This document shows, piece after piece, positions 7,778-15,336 of a stretch of DNA of 40,245 nucleotides; position 1 is the stretch's first letter; each line of letters starts with the position of its first letter. The position numbers and the translations under genes were made by a program. Source of the stretch: Candidatus Methanoperedens sp. (GTDB lineage: Archaea > Halobacteriota > Methanosarcinia > Methanosarcinales > Methanoperedenaceae); the NCBI GenBank assembly GCA_026552835.1, contig JAPMTY010000115.1:1-40245 (forward strand), read 5' to 3'. The notes beneath the pieces are model-generated. The model saw nothing but the letters and a program-made list of their open reading frames with translations. It ran no database searches and was not told the origin of the DNA.

Positions 7778-10207
7778 ATGAAATTGCATGACAGACTAAA
7801 AGAGGTGCAACAAACGATGGGCAAATACATTGAAGTTCAGATATTAAATCTTATGCAGGAACATAAAGGGGAATTGTTAGATGCGTTCCTGAAAGAAAAA
7901 GAGAAAACAAGCCAGAAAACCAGAACCGCTCAAACAAGAAAAACACAGACTATCCAGAAAACACTCGGCGGCTCCCAGATATCGGTGATTCCCAAGGTGA
8001 GGACAACCGACGGGCATCTTATGGACTGGGATAGGAACACCATCGTCAAACAGCTTTTGAAAGAGACAAAACTCTGCGAGCAGTTCCACGGGATAGCGCC
8101 GATCAGCGAAGATGAAGCAAAAGAGATAGCCAGGGAAGCCGAGAAGAGAATAAAGGATATGGGCGTGAAATTCCTTTCAGGGCCGCTGGTACGCGAACTG
8201 GTCAATATAATACTTCTTGAACGCGGGCATACAGAATGGCGAAATATCTCAACAAGGGTAGGCACGCCTGTTTTTGACGCTTATCGGATTGATATGGGCA
8301 CGGGCTTTGAAGCCAACGACAATGCCAACCTCCAGGAGAATGCGGAGACAAGCCACAAGAAAAAAGCTGATAAGATGAGCAAGGAGCAATATCTTCTCAT
8401 GCTTCCGCCGCGGCTTGCGGACTCACATCTTAACGGCGACATCCATATCCATGACCTTGAATACCTGGGAACGCGCGCTTTCTGCCAGGACTGGGATTTG
8501 CGGTATTTCTTCTATTACGGACTGATGCCTGACGGAAGCGGCACAAAGGCAAGCGTGGCAGGGCCTGCAAAGAAGGCCGAGGTTGCGATACTGCATGCCG
8601 TGAAAGCGCTGGGAAGCGCCCAGACGAATTTTGCAGGCGGGCAGGGATTCTATAATTTCCTGACATTTATGGCTCCATTTTTTGAAGGCATGGGCTACAA
8701 GGAGATAGAGCAGCTCATGCAGATGTTCGTTTATGAAATGACCCAGATGATGGTGGCGCGCGGCGGGCAGCTGGTATTTTCCTCCGTACAGTTGTCCCCC
8801 GGCGTCCCCAAACTCTGGCGCGATAAGCCTGTTGTTTACAAAGGCAGTATCTGGGACGGCGTAATGTCCCCCAAACGCACATACGGTGAATTCGAGCGCG
8901 AGGTCCGCCTTTCGTTTGAAGCCCTGATGAACGTTATGCTTGAAGGCGATTACTGGGGAAAGCCGTTCAATTTCCCGAAACCCGAGATTAGCATCGAGCC
9001 TGATTTCATGGTTGAGGATGAGGATTTCAACCGCTCGCATCCTGATATTTTAAGCTACGACGAGCTTTACACGAAGGCGTTTGAACTTGCAGCCAAGTAC
9101 GGCGCGCCGTATTTTGACAACCAGCTTCCCGAATACAGGGGCGCAGGAAAGGGCATAAGCTGCTACCAGTGCTGCGCATATAATTTCTCATCCTCGCTTG
9201 AAAAAGACTCCGAGTTTGAGGATAAGCTTTACTTCAGGAACGGCAAGCATTTTTCGATGGGTGCCTGGCAGGTAGTGTCACTTAACTGCCCTCGGGCTGC
9301 GTATACGGCAAATAAGAACGACGAGGCGCTTTTTGCTGGACTCAAGCAGATGATGGATATGTGCATGGAACTCTTCACGGTGAAGCGCAAGTGGATGGAT
9401 ATCGTTATCAAGAATAACAGGATGCCGTTCGCCACGCAAAGACCGAAGGACCCATACACCATGCAGCGCGGCGAAATCGCTGTTGATACGAAAGGGCTTG
9501 TTTATACTATTGGCGTGGTGGGCATCAATGAAATGGTGCAGCACCATACAGGGAAGCAGATCCATGAGAGCGAGGAGGCGCGCAGGCTTGCTATCCGCGC
9601 CATGTTCGAGATGAAGTTCTATGCTAAGGAACTCTCTGAGAAGTTCGGCATGGAGATAGCACTTGCAAGAACGCCAGCGGAGACGACTGCACAGAGATTC
9701 GCAGTCTCAGACCTGCTGCACAAGGAATACAGGAAGTGTGCCGAGCCGATAATCAAAGGCAATGTCCCTGAGGCGCTCTCGCATATCCACGAAACGCGCG
9801 ACCTGCCGGTATATTACACCAACGGCACGCATGTGCCCCCGGGCGCGGACGTGTCGCTCCCGGAGCGCATCAAGCTTGAGGAAACCTTCTTCCCGATAGT
9901 GGACGGGGGCAACATCCTTCATATCTGGCTTGGCGAGGCTGCGCCTGACCCGCACGGGCTCAAGGAGTTTGCCATGAATATCGCGAAGAACACGCAGGTG
10001 GGCTATTTTGCTTTCACGAAGGACATGACTGTGTGCATGGATGATTTCCATGTGGCGTCGGGATTGCTGGATGAGTGCCCCAACTGCGAGAGCGATAATG
10101 TGGAGCATCTTTCCCGTGTTACCGGATATATTCAGGCTGTGAGCGGATGGAATGAGGGGAAGAAGCAGGAGCTGAAGGACAGGAAGAGGTATGGGGTGGG
10201 GGTGTGA
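7778..10207 (+). CDS. nrdD: anaerobic ribonucleoside-triphosphate reductase
   Basis: An 809-residue class III ribonucleotide reductase, which makes dNTPs without oxygen by glycyl-radical chemistry. An ATP-cone allosteric domain covers about residues 70-170 (VIPKVRTTDGHLMDWDRNTIVKQL). The catalytic barrel follows, with the active-site cysteine segment GISCYQCCAYNFSSS. The C-terminus has CPNC (767-770) as part of the zinc site, and the radical loop RVTGYI with Gly783. The activase gene nrdG is not in the window. An alternative start is the ATG at 7817, preceded by a better GAGGTG site. The Tn7-like element is inserted four bases past the stop codon and leaves the coding sequence intact. Confidence 0.95.
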   Translation: MKLHDRLKEVQQTMGKYIEVQILNLMQEHKGELLDAFLKEKEKTSQKTRTAQTRKTQTIQKTLGGSQISVIPKVRTTDGHLMDWDRNTIVKQLLKETKLCEQFHGIAPISEDEAKEIAREAEKRIKDMGVKFLSGPLVRELVNIILLERGHTEWRNISTRVGTPVFDAYRIDMGTGFEANDNANLQENAETSHKKKADKMSKEQYLLMLPPRLADSHLNGDIHIHDLEYLGTRAFCQDWDLRYFFYYGLMPDGSGTKASVAGPAKKAEVAILHAVKALGSAQTNFAGGQGFYNFLTFMAPFFEGMGYKEIEQLMQMFVYEMTQMMVARGGQLVFSSVQLSPGVPKLWRDKPVVYKGSIWDGVMSPKRTYGEFEREVRLSFEALMNVMLEGDYWGKPFNFPKPEISIEPDFMVEDEDFNRSHPDILSYDELYTKAFELAAKYGAPYFDNQLPEYRGAGKGISCYQCCAYNFSSSLEKDSEFEDKLYFRNGKHFSMGAWQVVSLNCPRAAYTANKNDEALFAGLKQMMDMCMELFTVKRKWMDIVIKNNRMPFATQRPKDPYTMQRGEIAVDTKGLVYTIGVVGINEMVQHHTGKQIHESEEARRLAIRAMFEMKFYAKELSEKFGMEIALARTPAETTAQRFAVSDLLHKEYRKCAEPIIKGNVPEALSHIHETRDLPVYYTNGTHVPPGADVSLPERIKLEETFFPIVDGGNILHIWLGEAAPDPHGLKEFAMNIAKNTQVGYFAFTKDMTVCMDDFHVASGLLDECPNCESDNVEHLSRVTGYIQAVSGWNEGKKQELKDRKRYGVGV

Positions 10208-10210
10208 AGA

Positions 10211-10215
10211 TGGGC
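10211..10215. repeat. 5-bp target-site duplication, left copy (TGGGC)
   Basis: TGGGC stands directly outside the left transposon end TGTGGGTTATCA and recurs directly outside the right end at 35974-35978. A 5-bp duplication is the hallmark of Tn7-family insertion. It begins four bases after the nrdD stop codon. Confidence 0.92.
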
Positions 10216-10341
10216 TGTGGGTTATCACAAAGTTTGCGACTATGGTCATAATGTTTGCGACTATAATCACAAAGTTTGCGACTGGGATTTCCTAATGTGA
10301 GTTTGCACAAAGTTTGTGTGAGAAGCCATAATTTTTGCGAA
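10216..10341 (+). repeat. nrdD-side transposon end with closely packed TnsB-type sites
   Basis: After the terminal TGTGGG, a roughly 19-bp motif TTATCACAAAGTTTGCGAC recurs at 10222-10240, 10244-10261 (GGTCATAATGTTTGCGAC) and 10264-10282 (TAATCACAAAGTTTGCGAC), a pitch of about 21 bp. Weaker versions follow near 10299-10318 and 10325-10341 (GCCATAATTTTTGCGAA). Dense sites of this size are what TnsB binds at the Tn7 right end. The same motif occurs inverted at the other end of the element. Confidence 0.85.
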
Positions 10342-10398
10342 TGAAAAGGAAAAAGTCTGCAAATGAAAAATTCCATGCCTTCTCAAGAATTCTCGGCA

Positions 10399-10435
10399 AT
10401 ATGAAGCTTGTATGGTTTTTCTAAGGCACTGTGAC
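10399..10435 (+). repeat. decayed terminal CRISPR repeat
   Basis: This 37-bp stretch aligns without gaps to the canonical repeat at 26 of 37 positions and keeps the last seven bases CTGTGAC. A 35-bp spacer-like sequence (10436-10470) separates it from the first regular repeat. It lies at the leader-distal end of the array, 163 bp inside the transposon end. Atypical repeats flanking a terminal spacer are known from CRISPR-associated transposons, but ordinary arrays also decay at this end. Confidence 0.7.
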
Positions 10436-10470
10436 TATGTAGCGAAGACAGGTTCGAACTCAAATACTGG

Positions 10471-13372
10471 ATTTCAATCCCTTATGGGTTTTCCAATGCG
10501 CTGTGACGTTATTGCCGAGAGACCTATGTTTTCATATCCAGAATCGTTTCAATCCCTTATGGGTTTTCCAATGCGCTGTGACCAACTATTGCAATACAAC
10601 ATGGGATGCAGGACTTCAGTTTCAATCCCTTATGGGTTTTCCAATGCGCTGTGACCAACTATTGCAATACAACATGGGATGCAGGACTTCAGTTTCAATC
10701 CCTTATGGGTTTTCCAATGCGCTGTGACTTAACTCATTCAGTGGTTTTTAATGTGGGACTTCGCCACGTTTCAATCCCTTATGGGTTTTCCAATGCGCTG
10801 TGACGTCAAATCGCTGAAATGTTGCCCCGGCAAACGGAGGGTTTCAATCCCTTATGGGTTTTCCAATGCGCTGTGACTTTCGGTAGCGTGGATATTACGC
10901 CATACCGAGAAGCAGTTTCAATCCCTTATGGGTTTTCCAATGCGCTGTGACCAGCGGAAATGGAGCGGGCGATTACGCGGCATTTTAGTTTCAATCCCTT
11001 ATGGGTTTTCCAATGCGCTGTGACCGTATTGATAGAAATGAATACCCATGTTTGGAACCGTGTTTCAATCCCTTATGGGTTTTCCAATGCGCTGTGACTT
11101 GACACCCCACACCGGATTGAACGGCGCAATACCCCAGTTTCAATCCCTTATGGGTTTTCCAATGCGCTGTGACTCTCGGTTTCTGTTATACTTTCGCATG
11201 CCTGGCATTTGAGGTTTCAATCCCTTATGGGTTTTCCAATGCGCTGTGACCAAGCGGACTTACTGCTACACTTCTTTCAGTTTTGTTTCAATCCCTTATG
11301 GGTTTTCCAATGCGCTGTGACTTATTCTGGATCATAGCAACTTCTCCAAGACATATATGTTTCAATCCCTTATGGGTTTTCCAATGCGCTGTGACACTAT
11401 ATTTGATGAATGACAAAATACGCATATTTTAGTTTCAATCCCTTATGGGTTTTCCAATGCGCTGTGACAAGACCTTCGGCGACATGTTGAACTATGCAGA
11501 AGAGTTTCAATCCCTTATGGGTTTTCCAATGCGCTGTGACCAATTTATAAAGCCGTTGCATTGCTCTTTAAGTTTATGTTTCAATCCCTTATGGGTTTTC
11601 CAATGCGCTGTGACACAGGAATGAGAGGGGGAGGTAAAACACACCTCATCAAGGTTTCAATCCCTTATGGGTTTTCCAATGCGCTGTGACGCTACCAGTA
11701 CCGCTTGCGAATCCAGTACAATTTATTTGTTTCAATCCCTTATGGGTTTTCCAATGCGCTGTGACTCGACAACGAGTTTGTCGCATCAAAACGTGACAAC
11801 AGGGTTTCAATCCCTTATGGGTTTTCCAATGCGCTGTGACCGGATAGTCCTGAGCTGATTCCAACAGAGAGCCTACAAGTTTCAATCCCTTATGGGTTTT
11901 CCAATGCGCTGTGACTCAATGAAATTAGTTAGTATCTCGTTACTAACATGCTGTTTCAATCCCTTATGGGTTTTCCAATGCGCTGTGACCTACAACAGGA
12001 CGCATTGATATGTCTTCATTCATTGCGTTTCAATCCCTTATGGGTTTTCCAATGCGCTGTGACACGCTTGATGTTTCGCATTCAGGGACATCAGATGGGT
12101 TTCAATCCCTTATGGGTTTTCCAATGCGCTGTGACATATGATAGAAGAACAGCTGGCTCTAAACAATACAAAGTTTCAATCCCTTATGGGTTTTCCAATG
12201 CGCTGTGACCTAGTACCACTGACACCAAGAGGATGTGTAGAACTCAAGTTTCAATCCCTTATGGGTTTTCCAATGCGCTGTGACTTTTTATTCTTTTTCT
12301 TTTTCTGTTTTTAAGGGCAAGTTTCAATCCCTTATGGGTTTTCCAATGCGCTGTGACCGACGACCTTTGATTAAGCCTGCCACAAGGCCAAAGTTTCAAT
12401 CCCTTATGGGTTTTCCAATGCGCTGTGACCCGACGGTGTTTCTCTTGCAGGTACAACCACAAAGTTTCAATCCCTTATGGGTTTTCCAATGCGCTGTGAC
12501 CATAAATAAAACTTCCTAATTTTGATTTAAAACCCTGTTTCAATCCCTTATGGGTTTTCCAATGCGCTGTGACGTAAAAGCTGGAACTGCGAACATTGCT
12601 CAAAGGTAGTTTCAATCCCTTATGGGTTTTCCAATGCGCTGTGACCAGATTAACCCATTTATACAGAACATTATGCCTTCGTTTCAATCCCTTATGGGTT
12701 TTCCAATGCGCTGTGACCCAGCAAGAGACACACCGTCGGTTGTATTCGCATCGTTTCAATCCCTTATGGGTTTTCCAATGCGCTGTGACTTTCTGGCTGT
12801 ATTGAGGTCATTGGCTGGAATAACGTTTCAATCCCTTATGGGTTTTCCAATGCGCTGTGACATTTTCAGTCATACCATCCACAACTTCATCTATGAGTTT
12901 CAATCCCTTATGGGTTTTCCAATGCGCTGTGACATGTTACTCCTCATTCTGGATATGGTTCTTTATCGTTGTTTCAATCCCTTATGGGTTTTCCAATGCG
13001 CTGTGACGTTTGTATTCCAGCCAATGACCTAAATACAGCCAGAGTTTCAATCCCTTATGGGTTTTCCAATGCGCTGTGACGGTTGAATATATCATGACAA
13101 CCCCTGCAACGGTAGGTTTCAATCCCTTATGGGTTTTCCAATGCGCTGTGACCAAGGGAAAGCGCCGCCAAAGCGGCGCTTTTTACCCGTTTCAATCCCT
13201 TATGGGTTTTCCAATGCGCTGTGACACCAAGGGAAAGCGCCGCCAAAGCGGCGCTTTTTACCCGTTTCAATCCCTTATGGGTTTTCCAATGCGCTGTGAC
13301 AAGGGAAAGCGCCGCCAAAGCGGCGCTTTTTACCCGTTTCAATCCCTTATGGGTTTTCCAATGCGCTGTGAC
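10471..13372 (-). CRISPR. type I-D CRISPR array, 40 repeats of 37 bp
   Basis: Forty copies of a 37-bp repeat, written on the plus strand as GTTTCAATCCCTTATGGG... and ending ...GCGCTGTGAC, separate 39 spacers of 34-40 bp. One more spacer leads to the decayed repeat upstream. The repeats are nearly identical; the first, at 10471, starts with A instead of G. Read on the minus strand the repeat ends ATTGAAAC, the usual 5' handle of type I/III crRNAs, so transcription should run from 13372 towards 10471. The leader then lies beside cas2. Spacers at 10583-10618 and 10656-10691 are identical. The three leader-proximal spacers (13153-13188, 13226-13263, 13301-13335) are variants of one hairpin-forming sequence. 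No spacer matches the insertion site by eye. Confidence 0.97.
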
Positions 13373-13503
13373 GGCATACTAAAAATGCTCCTTTTGCCTT
13401 ATAATCCTTTGTAAATCCTCAGAATTATGCTGTCATTTCACGAACCTTATGCATACCCGCTGTTTATATACGTTCAGGAAAAATGACCGGAACCAATATG
13501 GGC
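13373..13503 (-). promoter_or_regulatory. CRISPR leader with TATA boxes
   Basis: A 131-bp A/T-rich stretch lies between the newest repeat and the end of cas2. Read on the minus strand it has archaeal TATA-like elements CGTATATAAA (13463-13472) and TTATATAAG near 13500. The first would place a start about 65 bp before the array. The position next to the repeats' ATTGAAAC end and to cas1-cas2 fits a leader for transcription and spacer integration. Confidence 0.7.
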
Positions 13504-13770
13504 TTATATAACATTTGATTTTTTCACTTGCGTCATTTCACCGAGTTCTGTTGTATTATTAATGCACCTTTCACATAAAGAATATATCCTTATTTTATCG
13601 GTGCTTTCGATGATACTCTTCAACCTGTCTTCCAGTTCAATTCTCTCAACGCTGTCGATCTCAAGCTCAAAAACACTGTATTGCTTCCAGGCGCCAAACT
13701 CCTCAAGCGTCCTGAAGACATGCCTCCTGATACGGTCATCGCTTATGTCGTAAGTGATAACAAGCCTCAT
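13504..13770 (-). CDS. cas2: CRISPR adaptation protein Cas2
   Basis: An 88-residue ferredoxin-like protein that opens MRLVITYDISDDRIRRHVF, the Cas2 beta-1 motif with the metal-binding aspartate of YDIS, followed by EFGAWKQYSVFELEID. Cas2 bridges two Cas1 dimers in the spacer-integration complex. It overlaps the end of cas1 by 4 bp (13767-13770) and is the last gene of the operon, next to the leader. Full length for the family. Confidence 0.96.
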   Translation of the reverse strand: MRLVITYDISDDRIRRHVFRTLEEFGAWKQYSVFELEIDSVERIELEDRLKSIIESTDKIRIYSLCERCINNTTELGEMTQVKKSNVI

Positions 13771-14765
13771 TTGGGATACTCCAGCGGGTAGTATTCCTTT
13801 AGTTCACCTGTTATGGCTTTTCGCAAAAGGATAGCCTGCATTCTTATGGCTTTCCTGCGATTGACTGTGTACTCGAACCTGGGATGGCTGAACTCCTCTT
13901 TCATGTATTCATCGTACTTTTCAAGGTATTTCTTAAAGGCATCTTTTATCAATCGATTATCCACGCCAAAATCTTCATGAGTGATCTCACCACGGTTCAC
14001 AAGACGCAGAACGAATGCATCCGCAAAGATCGCCCTGAACTCTTCCATAAGATCAAGTGCAAGCGCCGGTCTTCCATGCCTGTCAGCATGCATTATCCCC
14101 AGATACGGATCAAGATTGTACTGGCGCAGGCCGCTTTGGACTTCGTTCTTGATCATTGTATAGGTGAGTGACAGGAGCGCGTTGATATGGTCTTGCGGCG
14201 GGCGCCTTGTTCGCTTTTCGAAAGTCCAATCACCTACGAGGCATTCGTTAAGAAGGGTGAAATAGATATCGGATGCCTGCCCCTCAAAACCCATCAGTTC
14301 ATCTGTGGTCTTAATGTTCTTATCTTCGAGGATGCGCACCTCTATATCCAACAACTTATCCGTTGATTTAACTCCTTTTCTTGATAGAAGTATCCTTGAG
14401 TTGTGGATTTTTGCCTGGACGATCCTTTTTGCAATCTTTAGCTTTTCTGCATCACTCTGTGCATACTGGCGGCGCCTTATTTCAGCGATGGTGTTGATCT
14501 CTGGCAAGAAACTGCCGCGGTAGGCGCCGTTCTCTGTGAAATAGTTGAGGACGATGCCGTGTTCATTCGCGCTTGCCACGAACGGTGTTGTGAAGTTAAC
14601 TCCTCCAAAAACGTTGATGGTATCCACTTTACCTATGGGAAATGAGGCGAGTTCTCCCTCGCCTTTTTTCGCAACAGTAATTCTTCCGCCATCTATGCCT
14701 ATGACGCTTCCCTGCGTGGTCACGAATACCACGCTGTCGTCGAATATGCCTTCGCTTTCTTTCAT
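13767..14765 (-). CDS. cas1: CRISPR integrase Cas1
   Basis: The protein from the ATG at 14765 (332 residues) starts MKESEGIFDDSVVFVTTQGS, the beginning of the N-terminal beta domain. The longer open frame to 14870 would overlap cas4. The alpha-helical catalytic domain carries the metal ligands Glu161 (MGFEGQAS), His226 (YLGIMHADRHGRPALALDL) and Glu241 (MEEFRAIFADAF). Cas1 inserts new spacers at the leader end. It begins one base after the cas4 stop codon and overlaps cas2. All catalytic residues are present, so spacer acquisition should be possible. Confidence 0.96.
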   Translation of the reverse strand: MKESEGIFDDSVVFVTTQGSVIGIDGGRITVAKKGEGELASFPIGKVDTINVFGGVNFTTPFVASANEHGIVLNYFTENGAYRGSFLPEINTIAEIRRRQYAQSDAEKLKIAKRIVQAKIHNSRILLSRKGVKSTDKLLDIEVRILEDKNIKTTDELMGFEGQASDIYFTLLNECLVGDWTFEKRTRRPPQDHINALLSLTYTMIKNEVQSGLRQYNLDPYLGIMHADRHGRPALALDLMEEFRAIFADAFVLRLVNRGEITHEDFGVDNRLIKDAFKKYLEKYDEYMKEEFSHPRFEYTVNRRKAIRMQAILLRKAITGELKEYYPLEYPK

Positions 14766-14766
14766 T

Positions 14767-15336
14767 TTATACACGCTCCAGTAATTTTGATTCAACAGGC
14801 AGGCAGTACTGCGAGGTACTGCAATTCTTGCATTTTTTAGGATTGTCAGTGAAACCGGGGATGGAATCAAGTGACATGCTTCTTATTTTTTCTACGGTCT
14901 CGATGACCTTTTCGCGGTGCCATTCGGTTATTGTGATGGCGTAGCGCTCGTTAGTGCCGAAAAGATAGATGTATCCAAGGCGTACGGGTTCTTCGAGATA
15001 GTCTTCGAGGAGCATGCAGTAGGCGGCGAGCTGGATCTCGTCGTTGTCGAAATAGGAATCGCCATGTTTTCGCTCGATTGGAGTCATGTCAGCCTTCCCC
15101 TCTATAATGTCGATCTTACCGTGCATGTGCATTTTTTCAGACTTCAGGTATATTTCACGATACCAGCCGCCCCTCCTGCTCTGGTTCTTATGTTTTGAAC
15201 GTCCGTCAGCGAGATAGTAGTTTAATCCTTGCGTCTTGTAGAACATCAGGTAATAGAGACGGCGCGCGCAGTAGAGGTACTGGTTGAGATCGGAGACGTT
15301 GACTAGGAGGGGGTCGTTATCCATAAGCGAGTTCAC
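14767..15336 (-). CDS. cas4: Cas4 RecB-like nuclease with iron-sulfur cluster
   Basis: A 189-residue protein with the RecB-nuclease core: Asp76 in HGKIDIIEG, Glu88 and Lys90 in TPIERKHG, and the QLAAYC motif near 102-107. Cys23 and the terminal Cys169, Cys172, Cys178 should bind a 4Fe-4S cluster. Cas4 trims prespacers and selects those with a correct PAM. The start overlaps the cas3 stop by 4 bp, which shows coupled translation. An internal ATG (Met5) is an alternative start. Confidence 0.94.
   Translation of the reverse strand: MNSLMDNDPLLVNVSDLNQYLYCARRLYYLMFYKTQGLNYYLADGRSKHKNQSRRGGWYREIYLKSEKMHMHGKIDIIEGKADMTPIERKHGDSYFDNDEIQLAAYCMLLEDYLEEPVRLGYIYLFGTNERYAITITEWHREKVIETVEKIRSMSLDSIPGFTDNPKKCKNCSTSQYCLPVESKLLERV

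Noticed and set aside
8423..9040. 205-residue minus-strand frame inside nrdD
   Set aside because: Shadow of a G/C-rich real gene; no recognisable domain, and nrdD is intact over it.
10436..10470. Terminal spacer as part of a tRNA gene (GGTTCGAAC)
   Set aside because: The bases around the would-be T-loop pair at only two of five stem positions, so a tRNA T-arm is not shown; kept only as a hint.
11615..11653. Possible match of this spacer to the nrdD 3' end (shared GGAATGAG at 10149-10156)
   Set aside because: Only about 8 bases align in place, with the rest unrelated; expected by chance among 40 spacers.
13153..13335. Hairpin spacers as terminators of array transcription
   Set aside because: The T-run follows the hairpin on the plus strand, while the array is read on the minus strand, so they would not act as intrinsic terminators for it.
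10412..13414. Many open frames of 60-136 residues in the CRISPR array, with a repeated FQSLMGFPMRCD or VTAHWKTHKGLK pattern
   Set aside because: They are translations of the 37-bp repeat and change at each spacer; no start signals or coding features.
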